A DNA stretch of 64,000 bases from Ancylostoma caninum (GCA_037903475.1 JBAJFG010000002.1:1302001-1366000), one strand, 5' to 3'; numbered from the stretch's first letter, positions 37,108 through 49,261 are shown. Notes: a model not told the origin generated them from the letters alone. Numbers and translations: made by a program.

Positions 37108-40100
37108 ATGGTTGAAATACGTGAGGAGTCATCTGAGCCTTTTCACCCATCCACGTCTGCTGGGGCTAGTACATCTAGGGCCCCACCCTCTGGAACATCG
37201 CAAGGAACGATGACACTATCGGTAGGTGTCTGTGCTTTTGGATCCATGGTTTTCTTGCTCTTTCCATTGTGTAGCATGTTTTTCACTACAGCAATACGTT
37301 TCTGCCAATATGATGGACTGCTGTTTGCTTGTGACGAGGTTGATGACCTTATTCTTTACATTGTGCTACCTGCTGCCGTTTTTATCTCCCGTTGCGCCTG
37401 ACTCTGCTTACTACAAGGCATTCGCTGCTGGTCAGTTTTCGTTATCGTTTCTGCATGGAAGCATACTGTACATATACAGAGTGAGTATCAATGAAGCTGA
37501 CGATTTTGCGGACTTGAGGGCGACTGCGCCGCGCGTTGGAATCGCTACCCTGCTCCGTTAAACAGCTAATCTTAGCTATATTTAGTGTTTTTTTTTCAAT
37601 CGTTGAGTACGATTAAAAAATTCATATAGCTACGATCAGCCATTATGGTAACAGAAATAGGCGATCTCAGCGCGCGGCGTTCTTGCTGTCTTATGCGCTG
37701 AAGTCCGCTAACTCATCATTTCCGTCGACGCTCGCTATATTTCCATAATTAACTATTAAGAATACATTCTGATTATTATTTTTTGTAGCTGCGGCAACAA
37801 ATGCGCTACGCATGCAGCAAAGAGTGGGAACTGTCTCATTCACCAGAGAATTCTTGGCTCGCCTTCTGCTTGAAGATAGTTGCCACTATTTGTTTTATGC
37901 CATCCTATTTCTGACGTCCGCACCTGTCACTATGGCTCTTCTTCCGATCTCGCTTTTCGCAGCCCTTCATTCTGCTGCCCAAGTGGTATGTAAATATTTC
38001 TTCAACTGCTTAGATTTCCTTTTTTTTTCTTGTGTTTTATAGATGTTCCGCAAATGGGTTGAACAAATAGTACCATTATTGCTGAGAATAGCTTATGAGC
38101 ATCGTAACGACTCAGATAAATGCCGCACAAGAAGGGGGAAATACTAAGTAGAACTGTCTGGCGTACTTTTGTTTGGCGAGTGTAGTGTCGGACTAAGCTT
38201 GGTCAATTTTGCTTTCTTTGCCTTCTTTGGGGCCTGAAAGAGTATTAAACAAGCCATTCTGTCAAATGTCTCGTCAAATCAACACGAATTCTTAATCTTT
38301 TTCGTCAGGTATAGCATAACTACCGAATTAAAAAAGCCAGATGGAGTCTCTTAGATCATGCTTGTCACAGTGGTTGGTAGGATGTTTACTCTGTAATTGG
38401 GCAGGAGCACTTTATCCAATTTCACTTTTCCAGCAAATATCTTATCATTTAGGTAATGTGGTCACAAATTAGCCACACAAAAAGGAATGCCGCGAAACGT
38501 CAAATGCACATTAAGCACTTCATTTAATCTCAGGCATTCAAACCGAGTTGGCCGTCATCAAATACCGGGAAGGCCGAAACACCTTAGTAGACCGGTGCAT
38601 TCCTGCGGCCTGCCCGGTAAACCGTTCATTGCACCGTGGGGATTCTCCTTTACGCTTTATATCGGTTTTTCAATTAAAAACCTTAGCAAATACAGCTAAT
38701 AACTTTGATTTTTTATTTTCTTTATCATTCCACATAATCATATCTTACATTTGTTCTACGTTATGCAGCATTTGTCATTGGCATCTTGATTGACCTTGTG
38801 AAAACACTTCCATTTCAAGTCTCTTCGGAAAACTTTCATAATCAAATTCTCAGTGTAGTATTGGCTTGCTTGGTCACTAGTAACAACCTACAAGAGAAAA
38901 TAAGTAAAAACCACTGCAATTCCTGGAGGAGCTTCGAATACTAGTTTTCGTAAACTTACTGTACACACCCGAAATTTCTTCTGCACGTTGATCTTCACGA
39001 TTTCTAGTCAATCACAGTTTCTTTCAGATTTCTAATGCAGTTGATGGCGCTAGCAAGTCGGAGTTAAAGTCGCGAAGAGACTATTTTCAAAACATTCTTC
39101 AGCTTATGGATCAAACACCAAACGACATAAGCCTAGTCGACATGATACCATAATAACCCAAGGAAGACACTATGAATAAACGAACATAAAATATACGTTT
39201 TATAACACTGCCAATGATCTTACACCAGACGTCCACCGTACAATGGAAGGTATATGACGAAAATATAGTTATGAATAGAAAATCCCATGTTATTACTAGT
39301 GGATATCACTTGTAAGTCAGCTTGCCGGCCTGCCTGATGCCATAATTGTGTGGGCGACCCGCCCGGTATAGTCTGTTTCGCCAGCGATGATAGTTGAGTA
39401 ATCGTGCGTAGTGTGTTTTTCTCTCCACCCTCTCCAATCTCTGCGAATTTTCCCGCCCTATTCTTCTCTGCGCCTTTCCCCAACTATCTTCCCCCATGGA
39501 ACAGACTATATGCCCACGTCATTGAAACCAGTGACCGGGCCTGCCCGCACCTCGGAATTGCTGTCGGCCTGGCTGGTGAAAGTGCCTGAGATAAGAATGG
39601 AGTCGTAGAGTTAAATGCAGTCTCGAATAAAGATGATAAGGATTACAAGACTTACTTACAGTAGTGATAAGCCTGAACGCAGCGAGGTGTTGAATGACAG
39701 TTATACCGCGGATTTCCCTATGGCTTCGTGACCGTAACGGTCACTTCATAACTTTTTCACATTAGAATGGAAAGCTACAGAAAACAAGCGAACATCTCCG
39801 GATATTAAGGCAAGTGTATGGGCAGAATTCCTGACAACATTGAAGCTCACTGATAGGGTATTTCGAACGCAGTAGAACTACTGCGGTTCAAGCTCACCGT
39901 CAGCATATGAAGTGCTCCATAATTCTTGTCGCGTCGTCCACTAAATATTTAATGCGCCACAACTGAGTGGGATAATTTCAATCGGAGTTTCACCTTTTCA
40001 ACAACCTCTTCATCTTCGCTGTTCATACTTTTATGAACTTGAATAGTGTCTGTTCAAAAATATTTCTGTTTCAGGTGAAGCTGATGACAGCAATTGGTTA

Positions 40101-40223
40101 TGGCAGTTCTGCATTTGCTGTTCGCCTTGCTACTCTGTGCCAGCAGCACACACAAAACTGCCTCGGAATAATAGCTTGTGGAGAGATATTTCTCATTCCA
40201 GTCCTCATCTCAATGATTTTTGT
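37108..40223 (+). CDS. TMEM33-like ER/nuclear-envelope membrane protein, C-terminus not found
   Basis: TMEM33 (Pom33-like) proteins are ER and nuclear-envelope multi-span proteins that bind reticulons and the stress regulator PERK. Exons: 37108-37221, 37292-37430, 37789-37985 and 40075-40223, with phases 0, 1, 0. The protein starts MVEIREESSEPFHPS, has an N-terminal Ser/Thr/Pro region, then a first hydrophobic span (LMTLFFTLCYLLPFL), the family hallmark LLEDSCHYLFYAILF with VTMALLPISLF, and the second signature ACGEIFLIPVLISMIF. The ATG sits four bases after a TTCTTTTCAG acceptor, a likely trans-splice site. The final family block (the FIYYRFL-type region and basic tail) was not found: the next frame after 40283 gives about 18 unrelated residues and a stop. 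A 2.1 kb intron separates the third and fourth exons. The gene may be truncated, or the last exons may lie in the repeat-rich DNA beyond. Confidence 0.8.
38042..38146 (+). other. Possible alternative exon in the TMEM33-like gene
   Basis: Right after a TTTTATAG acceptor the phase-0 frame reads MFRKWVEQIVPLLLRIAYEH and continues basic to a stop at about 38146. It could be an alternative end following the exon that stops at 37985. It does not match the TMEM33 C-terminus I know, so it may be chance. Confidence 0.2.
39028..39153 (+). CDS. Orphan terminal exon, 41 codons plus stop
   Basis: A strong TTCTTTCAG acceptor precedes the frame, which reads ISNAVDGASKSELKSRRDYF then QNILQLMDQTPNDISLVDMI and a final Pro and stop. 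The polar, helix-forming composition looks coding. AATAAA follows at 39175-39180. The exon lies inside the long intron of the TMEM33-like gene on the same strand, so it could be an alternative 3' end of that gene or the end of another transcript. The phase from 37985 (0) is compatible. No family recognised. Confidence 0.4.
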   Translation: MSNAVDGASKSELKSRRDYFQNILQLMDQTPNDISLVDMIP

Positions 40224-40551
40224 GTGAGTTACATTACCTAGTACATGAGTTGTGCTGTATTCAATTTCTTAATCGTTTTCAGAAAGTATCCTACTGCTAA
40301 GGGAAATTTCAGGGAAGTATTCTGTAAATTAGTGTATAATTTCTTCTGAGCAATAGAAAATCTGACCTTTTACCATCATTTGATCTGATTTGGGAAATAT
40401 GTACAAATACAAAATCACTGAATTTATTAGAATCTGTTCAAGAACGTATAGAACATAAAATCGCAAGATATAGACTAGTTTGGCAAAATTCTTGTCTGCA
40501 TAAATAGCATCTCGCTAGAGTCCTTACACCCAATCGGAGGAAAATTTTCGA

Positions 40552-40965
40552 GCGCGCCCAGCATGCGGCGCGTGCGCGGCGCAGCCCTCTTGTGGCAGCG
40601 GTCCCCAGTCGTTCGTCAGATTCTTGGCCCAGGTGAGTGTTTTTCTTTTTTTTTCTTTAAGTGAAGTTTATCTGAAGAAGTGAGGCCTGTGCCTGACCGA
40701 TATCGACCGGACGGCCCCGCATGCCTCATATTTTGCACGTTTTCCCAATGCATGCCCCAAATGCTTGTTTTTATTATTTTTATGAGGCATGCGGGGCCGC
40801 CCGATCGACATCGGTCAGCCACAGGCCTCACACTTTTATATAAACTTCAATCAAAGAAAAAACGAAGGGAAAACACTCACCTTTGCCAAAAATCTGACGA
40901 ACGACGGGGGACCGTTGCCACAGGAGGGCCGCGCCCCGTGCTGGGCGCGCCCGAAAAAAAGAAAA
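40552..40965. repeat. Foldback element, arms of about 190 bp, GC-rich ends
   Basis: The left arm starts GCGCGCCCAGCA and includes GGTCCCCAGTCGTTCGTCAG, CAGGTGAGTGTTTTTC and GAGGCCTGTGCCTGACCGAT. The right arm carries their complements in reverse order and ends TGCTGGGCGCGCCCG. The centre at about 40765 is AT-rich. It follows the last visible TMEM33-like exon. Confidence 0.85.
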
Positions 40966-41624
40966 AAAATTCCGCCGATTGCGCGTAAAGACTTCACTTG
41001 TTTTTTTTTTAATTGAAAGCATTTCTCATTCCACTGGTGTGCCTCTGGGAAAGAAAAGAGATCGCGGTAGCCCGCGGTAGGGTGTTTGTACGGGAGAGTG
41101 ATGTTTTGCATCAGTAGAAGTTAACTTTGGCCATTTAACTCATTTACTGGAAGTTGCTTGTTTGAATTAGAGAAAGTGTTTTCAGTGGAAAAGCCTCTCT
41201 CTTCGTTCCGTTTGTATACTATCGTTTTCTTACGCTGCGATATGCCTCTCGAAGGAATCCTAATACGAGGTATTTTCCTACCTTTTGGATAACTTGTTTT
41301 GGTTTTTTTTTGTAGACGTTTGTTTCTTTAACTCAACTGCTGTTGAACACAGAAAGAAGCTAGGCCTTGCATGTTGCAACACCGGCTTCTAATGTGCTAG
41401 CGAGTGCGATTTTGACACAATATTTATTTCGATTACACATAAGCTACACAGGATACACTCTAGCAGACGGAGATGAAATACCAGGACGCAGAGCCACTAG
41501 TCGGTGCGATTTCTGGAGTTCATGCATTTGCTTGATATTTATAAAAGTGCAGCTATTTTGACGCTTGTAAGACAAGTGAGAAACAAAAGTAAACCGTTAC
41601 GTCATTCGCATATAGGATACCGAG

Positions 41625-41775
41625 CCAGCTGTGTCTCGGATCCGTGCGCCACCTCTGGGCTAGGTAAACTGTGTGGGAACAAAAAGAATCCCGAACCAGA
41701 GTGCCGCTTCGCGGCGCTCTGTCTCGGATCCGTGCGACACGTTACCTTTGGGCTAGGTAAACTCGAAAAGAATCA
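41625..41775 (+). repeat. Two-unit tandem repeat, unit about 90 bp
   Basis: CTGTCTCGGATCCGTGCG followed by GGGCTAGGTAAACT occurs at about 41632-41672 and again at about 41719-41762. Between and after the units are small hairpins with GCTTCGCGGCGC-like cores. Non-coding. Confidence 0.65.
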
Positions 41776-43780
41776 CTGCCATCCACACGAAGCGCAGCTT
41801 CGTCGCGCTTCGCGAATGACAGTGATTTTCTGCGAAGCTGCGTAGCTTTGACACGGCTGAGAGGTTAACTCTCATCATGTCTAATATGAGGAGCATCTAC
41901 ATCACCTATTTTATGACTATTCTTAGCAACACAGGTCCTCACGTGTTCGAATCGTCACTGCTGGGAGCGCTGAAATTCGGAATTTTTCGAGCCCAAATAG
42001 CTTTCAACACAAAACTATTACTTAAACATGCTAATCTTGTTCCACAAACATAATATTAAGCGAATGGTTTGTCCCGTTGACAGCTAAACCCTAATTATTT
42101 TCGGAAGAAGCGCAATAGAAATTCCTCTTCAACTCTTCTGTACTTGGGTGATTCATAGCATGGATGCGAAATCACACCCGCCTCATCAACAATCACCTAG
42201 TTCTACCTTTAAGATCCAGAATATCCTGTTTTGTTTGGAAGATGGACGTCCCAATCGAAGATTTCCTTGTTGTACAGGTGTCTGCGTTTTCATGTAGCGT
42301 TTGTACTCATGTTATGTATGTATGTCTATGTCTAACATAACTCATATTTTTAACTATAAGTTTCCTTTACCTTACTGATGAGTGCAGGAGGAAACTTATA
42401 GCACTATTTAGTTTTCGTATAAGGATAGTGCACGAAACGAAAACTAAATCTAGAACTATAATTAAAATCCAATAAAATAAAACTATAAATACATATACCA
42501 TGGGCGTGTCACTGGGCGTGTCAATTTTCGCAATTGAACAGGTTGCGGCGGGCAAAAGAGGTGGGGCGAGGCGAGCCTACCAATGACAGCGTGACCTGTC
42601 ATCCCTCGCGCGGCGATGGGGGGGGGGGTCTGCGCTTTATATGGAGTAAGATATGCAATTATTGAAACATACCAAAGTTATACAAATTCCGAATGCAGAA
42701 GTCATTTTTCGTTAACTAGAACAGGATTTTGACATGTTTTCCGAGGATATGGTACAGTCTATGAACTTCATCGGAATAAATGCGAACTTAGAGTACGTGG
42801 GCGCAGTATCTGGGAGGTTGTGAAGGTTGAACTCGTCCATCACTCGGCAGTTTTCATCTTGGATGACTGCTCTTCAGTACCATTTGTGATCAAACATTTT
42901 TTCTTACTTTCTGTTGTCACTGTGAACCGTTGTATTGATCCCACCACTACTGAGGCTAGAGCGTACTTCTCCAATTATAGAACGAACTTAGTTATATATT
43001 GTAGAAGGCCCATCTTACTCTTGAAGCAGATCCTGCATACGGAGATCGTAATTTTGATGTTTCAATGGTAGCATTAATTCATCTTATATGCGGATGACGT
43101 AACGGTTTGAAATTCCTTCAAAAATTGCATTCTCGCGTTGGTTCTTGTTCCTCACTTTGCACAGAGTCGAGAAATTGCATCCATTAGTGATTCTGCGTCT
43201 TGATAGGTCACGTTCGTTGAGTGTCTCCCGTGTAGTTGCATGAGACACACACTTCATCCGACGCCTAAAAATATACGATAGGACGGAGAGCGGTCGTATG
43301 GCGCGATTCTTCGGGTAGCACTATAGGCAAGCTGAATCTGGGGCGCGCGACTACCACCCGATTACGGTCACGCATCGCGATTTGCCTGGATCTGCCTGAC
43401 ACAGCATCCAGCAATCATCCGACCGTGGAGAAAAACGCCGGAGTGGCGGTACTAGTGACTTATCTGAATACCCAAGTGAATATATTTGCAAAAGTAAAAA
43501 TTTCTATTCGAAGTCCAATGACTATTCTGTCAGAATAAGAAGCTTCTGAAACATCCGCGCAAATGGTTCCAATGTGTAGATTCTTCATATTGCTGAATAA
43601 CTAACAACTGAACTGCCCAAACTTGTGGCTTCCTGAAGTTCTTGGACATTTCAGGGGTGCTAGTAACGACATTAAAGTTGAATACTTGACGTCAAGTTGT
43701 CGATTTATTTTACTTATTAATATTCACTTATTAAGATTAGTTTTGTCAGAACCGTACCAATTTCTTGTAAAAATCGCGTA

Positions 43781-44050
43781 CAGTAGATGTCAATGGCGTT
43801 GGCCCATCTGCGACCTTGAGAAGGACGTCGCGCAACCGCGCCACGCGCGCCGTAACCTATGGATTCTACTGCTCTTATGCAATTTCTTACAGCTTTTATA
43901 CTCAATTGTAAGGATTTTCGAGCAAATCGGGGAGAAAAAACCCTAGCAATAGCACTTCGCAGGTGACTACACTGATCCCAGCGCGCGCGGCGCGGTCGCG
44001 CTGCGTCCTTCTCGAGGCCGCAGATGGGCCACCGCCGTCGACGCTCACTG
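43781..44050. mobile_element. MITE family 2, copy 2, 270 bp
   Basis: Ends read CAGTAGATGTCAATGGCG and the complement of CAGTGAGCGTCGACGGCGG, flanked by TA on each side. The interior matches copies at 34482-34742 and 57449-57707, including GGACG-CGCGCAACCGCGCC. It is more diverged than copy 1. Confidence 0.8.
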
Positions 44051-44139
44051 TATATAGGAGTGAAACCTAGGCCCGTAGTAAAGTGTCATGGCGGTAAGAT
44101 GTACTCCAAAACTCACCACCAGGCTTTGGGAGATGATCG

Positions 44140-44480
44140 CATGCCAGCTCACATCCAGCGGGTATAGGATAGCAGATCATCGCTAGCCATGTCACTGCTA
44201 GATCACGCATGTGGCAACAGAGGAGATCATCGCCCTTCTAGGAGCTGATTCCTTTCTCATACTGTGGAAATAGTGGGAAAGGTGAGTGGACGCAGAGTGA
44301 GACGGTCGGGGTAGCTTATTCTGCGTCCACTAGCTTTTCGCACAATTTTCACAGCATGAGAGGGTGATCAGCTCCTAACAGGGCGATGACTTCCTCTGTT
44401 GCCACGTGCGTCCTTTATCAGTGACGTGGGTGGCAATGATCTGCTATCCTTTACTCCATGGATATGAGCTGGCATGGGGA
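44140..44480. repeat. Foldback element, arms of about 150 bp
   Basis: The left arm carries GCATGCCAGCTCACATCCA, GATAGCAGATCAT, CAACAGAGGA-ATCATCGCCC and AGGAGCTGAT. The right arm carries their complements in reverse order, ending GAGCTGGCATGG. The centre is at about 44310, bracketed by GTGGACGCAGA and its complement. It sits within the larger 43.3-46.4 kb inverted structure. Confidence 0.8.
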
Positions 44481-46491
44481 AACGGACCTTTTGGACCCTG
44501 GCAATTAGGGCGGGGTCAGCGGCTGGTTGGGAAGGCGCCGCGATTGGTCGACTGTTTCCAGCCTTATGCTGCGGAGCGGCTGCTGCGTTGCGGTTGTCGC
44601 GGCAAGGCGCGGAGTGAGGGTGAGGGCCTGTACGAGTTGTACGTCACTCGCTCAGATGATACGCGATTAGCAAGTACCTCTGCTCCCAGAATGTCATGCT
44701 GCTTGAAAGCGAGCGTGGAGGGCACTGCCATGGATCGGCACAGCTCACTCACGCAAAAGGTTTCCAAACCTCTTGTATGCTGAAAATTCACACCTGCAGG
44801 TTATCTGACGTGCTAACTACGAATTTCTCATTCACTTTGCACCCCGATGTCATCTTCAGTGGCTTACATTCTAAATCCTGGTCTCTTTACCAGTATTTGT
44901 ATAAATTTTTGAAGGTTTCAAACCATTTTTTTAAACTTTTCAAACCATTTTTTTAAATTATGTTGACCGTTCTGCGGAAAACTGTATTCCCATTTATTTT
45001 GAGCTCTGATGCATTTTATGTTCGAAGATATTTCTGCAAATTAGCTCTGGAAATCATACCGAAAGAGACGGCGGTTTACTCGAAGAACCATGCAAGTTTT
45101 TTTCTTCATAACCTCTGTACTGTTATTTCGATTAGGATATTTTCGCCTTTTTTTTTAATCTGTACTATACATATTCGATTACAATTTCGCTGAAGTGACT
45201 GAATAAGTTGTCGCCTTCCTCAATACGATCTGCGCTAGAAACACCTGACCTGGTAACATCCAAGTAACTGTCGTCGTCTTTAGGACATGTCATCTTGTTT
45301 TGTAAAGTTCCTCAGGGAAAATCTGTCACCCCCTATGTAACTGAGGTCGCATACATGTTGTGACACTTCGAAAACAGTAGCTGTTGATCCAGTAAAGATT
45401 CCTAACATCAAATTAAGGAATATTCCCGTCCTCGTTGAAAAAAAAAACCAATGAAGATGACCTTAAAAAGGATTGAAAAATAGGAAGGGTTCAAAAAATA
45501 CACTTGAAATATTGAATGGTGCGATTACCACATTCTTATAATGTCAGAACTGTTTTCCTTAACAAAATGGAGTGTTGCACAGTAAGGTAATCCCAAATAT
45601 CGCAATATCCCAAATATCAAATAGGAGTGAAATTCGCACTAAAATAACGCAACGGAAAATTAAATGGATTCAAATTAATGGCTGAAATGTATCTACTAAT
45701 CTTTGGCAAAGTGTAGTCTCTATAGTTTCAAACTCAAGATATTGCGCTCTTTCGAACAATACATTAGTTGTGGACAGCCACATGGTTATGGAGAAAATCG
45801 AGATTATCACAAGGAATAATTCATTTTTTGCAAAGCTTCACAAGAATCCGAGTAACACGATTACTACAGCAACCCACTGTAGCCGTGCACGATGGCATCT
45901 TAGTGTAAATTGAATGTGATATTCGTGTTCAGCAAGTCAAATAACCATAAAGTGCAAATTTTCAGCGTCCAAGATACCTGCCCACCTAAACATAAGGGAT
46001 TAGGAGAGCTCGTCCGCATTTCTTCGCGCTCCCGCCCTCGCCGGCGGCAGCACACGCATCGCAGCCGTCCCGCGTCCCCGCCCTGTAATTACTGTAGGGT
46101 TACTGTAAGGTCCAAAAGGTCACGCAGCCGCTGGCATGCGATCATTGCCTAAACAGTATTGACGAGTTTTGGAGTTCATCTCACCGCCATGACACTTTAC
46201 AATGGGCCCTAATTTCAAGGTTTTGTTACGTAGAGGTACCTGCAAATCTGTACTCTCTCTTCCATGATAGGATAATGGCGAAAGGGTGACGAGTTGGCCC
46301 GTCAGGCATATCCAGGCAAACCGCAGTGGGTGACCGTAATCGGGTGGTAGTAGCGCGCCCCAGATCCACTCTGTCTATAGTGCCACCCTAAGAATCGCAC
46401 CATACGACCTACACCCCAATAAGGTTGGCCCCTAACCCTCCAGAACTTTTCATCTTGTCAAAGTTTTAGTGTACTGAGGCAGGAGTCTTTA

Positions 46492-46635
46492 CAGTCTTCC
46501 TCAAAAGTCCATTCCTCACGCTTCATCGCCCATCTGCTAAGCCGCCCTGCATCACTTATGCATTATCACACGTGGTGTGGCGTGGATGAGGTGATGGGCG
46601 GTGCGGCGTGAGGCAAGGATTTTTGAGAAAGACTG
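46492..46635. mobile_element. MITE family 1, copy C, 144 bp
   Basis: Same length as copy A, ends CAGTCTTCCTCAAAAGT and the complement of CAGTCTTTCTCAAAAATCC, with TA on both sides. Middle sequence GCATTATCACACGTGGTGTG-like. Oriented opposite to copy A by its less symmetrical centre. Confidence 0.85.
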
Positions 46636-46699
46636 TAGTCATATCTGTTTACGTTCTCATCCAACATTTTGGTCTTTTATATCCATCGGTTGTTACTAG

Positions 46700-46883
46700 C
46701 TATATTGTTGCACGTCCGCCCACTCCAAAGCCCTGTGCAGTTTGTTGCCTTGCATTTCGTGGTCCTCATTGTCAGCAAAATCCGGCCGTATCAAATCGCA
46801 CTTGTGAACATTCTGCTGTTGTAGTGTTTCTTATTGGTGGAATTTCCCTGCTAATACTTCATTTATTAACTGTGTTCGTGTAG
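46700..46883 (+). CDS. Candidate terminal exon of an unknown Cys-rich membrane protein
   Basis: After an AG at 46698-46699 the frame reads VARPPTPKPCAVCCLAFRGP, then HCQQNPAVSNRTCEHSA, a clear membrane span (VVVFLIGGISLLILHLL) and a stop five residues later. Six cysteines in about 35 residues before a C-terminal span suggest a short extracellular module with a membrane anchor. No start or upstream exon was identified, and the family is not recognised. It begins directly after a MITE (46635). Confidence 0.35.
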
Positions 46884-48822
46884 AGTGGGCCATACCGATT
46901 TCTGAAACGCTTATCCTCCTTCCATATCGCTATCTCTAACAAGCACATCATTGGTCGTTGTGCTAAAGATTGCTAAAGATAGGGGGGTGCTATGAAACGC
47001 ACATAAGTGATAACATATGGAGTGGGAGTAGGCATTGCGCAAATCGTCACAGCTATTCCCAGGGGATCCTCTGTAGAGAGGAAACTGAAGCCGAATTTGT
47101 CATGAAAACACGTTTTACAGGCAAGCATTTGCACAGATGCGTTACTCCCTCGATCAGGTGGCGGCTTCTCCCAACTGTCCTCAGGTTGTGCGATCATTGA
47201 TTTACAACTCCGTTGGTTTCATTTCGCGCTTGGCTCCTGCCATATAAAATGACATTGTTGGTCCTTCCTCAGGCGTGTTTATCTTTTTTTTTTCAAAATT
47301 CAATGCAGTGCTGTTCTAGTGTTTATGTCGTGTGATGTCATGTTGTGGTTAGGATAGAGATAATAAAGAACTATCGTAAGCTCATTTTTTTAAACCGATC
47401 AACTTATGAAATGTATCTCAAAGTGAATAAACATGATTTGCTTCAATCCACATTCTTATCCATCTTAAAAGTGCAACCTAGAAAAATGATGGCCCTAGGT
47501 AAATCCTAGCCATGGTAAGCGGACTGGATGCCTCTTTGAGGAGGTTGGTTTTCAGGCTGCAGCTGCATATTAGCATCCTGCAAATTTTGCACAGCTAGTT
47601 TTATGTAAATGGTTATAGAGTAATATCCTCAGTAATTTGCTTCTTCTGAAATTCTTGCTGTTTGAGCTCGTAAAATGGTGGTAACCCCAGTTTCTCACTT
47701 AAGACGAGCAATCAAATTCCATTTAGAGGGTCTTGCTATATAAGGTTCCATCTCTCTTCATCTTTATTACGCTACATAGAAGAAGCTTAAAGTAAAATTC
47801 CAAGCTAAAATTCCAAGCTTTGGTAATCAGAGAACATTAGATTAGCATCTGTATACAAAGGTTTACAGTACATGTTTTGTGAATTAAGAAAAAAACATGA
47901 TGAAATAATTTGTCAGTCCTGTCATACATCGAAAGCCTTCATTATTGTAGCTGTAACAGCACCAATAGAAGGTTATCAGGTTTGATCAGGGAAGTTCGTA
48001 AGATCGGCGAAGTTTCTGTAGAAATAAAAAAGGAAAACATCACCTTGCGGACAATATCTCGATAAAGGAATAAGAAATGAGTGCTGTGAACAAATAAAAT
48101 TTTAGTGCCGAAACTCCAACATAGGCAATAACAACGTCTAATCTAACTCAGTTGATAAAATCTTCTATTTCCACAAAAGAAGTCTCCTCAGTTTTTCATT
48201 CGGATCGTCTTCTCGTCCTACAACAGTAGACTGTATTAAATCTACAGATATGAAAACCCACATAAAGAAGATTTCAGTCGTCTAGGCCCGTTGCCATGCT
48301 GCACCTCAACATAGATCGAGGAAGTGAGGAAAGCGATAAGCAGAGAATTACAATGCCAAAACGCAGATGTCACGCGAATCGCAGTTCCGTATCTTGGATC
48401 CTCTGGAGTCTCCTATACGACAACTCCCACACGTATTCGGAAGGGAAAATAGCACTTATCTGGCTTTTGATACTTTGCCAACAAGATGACACAGGAACAT
48501 TGTTCGCATTAGTGTGCTAGTGATTTTTTTTGCAGTTTCGACTCCCACTACGCACAAGAGAAAATAATCCAACATCTGCAAACAAATAAAAGGTGCGTCA
48601 AGAGCCTAAGATATTTGGAGCTTTTTTCTTTTTGGAAGCTTCCCTATTCAGTAGAGGGATTCAAAGTACCTAAACAAAGCAAAGAGAAGTTACGGAAGAG
48701 AATCTTCGTAATCTACGTGCTCTCCAAAGTCGACGCGTTCACTCCTCTCTTTGGAGTTTTTTCTCAGCAACCTGAGAAAGTTAAAAAAAAGATTTGTGCG
48801 CAAATCTACACGAAGAATAATT

Positions 48823-49075
48823 GCTATGTATAGTCTGTCCGAAACGATGAGTCCGCCCACGCACGCGGGGATCGAGAAGCTGCCCGTTTGCCAGCGCTCC
48901 ACGTCATCATCCCTGACCTGATCATTACGTTTCATCGTTATCTTCGTGGTATTGACCAATGATTTGGCTGTGACGTGGACGATGTGGCAGCTAACAGCGC
49001 ACGTCCCAGCCGCGCCGCCTCTCGATCCCCGCGCGCGTGAGCGGACTCGTCGTTTCGGATGGACGATACATAGGC
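48823..49075. repeat. Inverted-repeat element, 253 bp, arms about 65 bp
   Basis: The left end reads GCTATGTATAGTCTGTCCGA and the right end is its complement with a few changes. Both arms contain GAAACGAYGAGTCCGC and CGCGGGGATCGAGA. The middle is unpaired. The arms and TA-containing ends suggest another MITE family represented once here. Confidence 0.75.
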
Positions 49076-49261
49076 ATTCGTGGGGTTCAACCCTAGTTAC
49101 ATCTGGGGTCGAAACTCTCGTTCCACCCCACATATGCTGTGTTTGTCCCCTCATGTGCTGAGTTCGTCTCCTCACGTGCTGCTGTCCCACGTTTCACTTG
49201 CTCAGTTCTTCACATTATAGCACGCTGTCGCTCCCCGATAGTGAGCAGCAGCGATAAACAG

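Larger units (their letters stand above)
43290..46415. mobile_element. Large inverted structure, about 3.1 kb, with two nested pairs of inverted segments
   Basis: An outer pair, 43290-43405 and 46300-46415, is inverted and shares GGTCGTATGG, GGGGCGCGC, CTACCACCCGATTACGGTCA and GTTTGCCTGGAT-like blocks. An inner pair, about 44072-44115 and 46168-46210, is inverted and shares TAAAGTGTCATGGCGGT and ACTCCAAAACTC. The order outer-inner-inner-outer is what a single element with long terminal inverted repeats would give. The left arm is longer, partly because of a MITE at 43781-44050. Inside lie another foldback and no transposase frame. Confidence 0.55.

Noticed and set aside
48838..48860. Sequence GAAACGATGAGTCCGC resembling hammerhead ribozyme core boxes
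   Set aside because: The required CUGANGA box is not present (ACGATGA instead) and the stems do not form in the right order; the segment is the arm of an inverted repeat.
48690..49190. 166-codon minus-strand open frame
   Set aside because: It crosses both arms of the 48823-49075 inverted repeat, has repetitive His/Thr/Gln composition at one end and no splice or family support.
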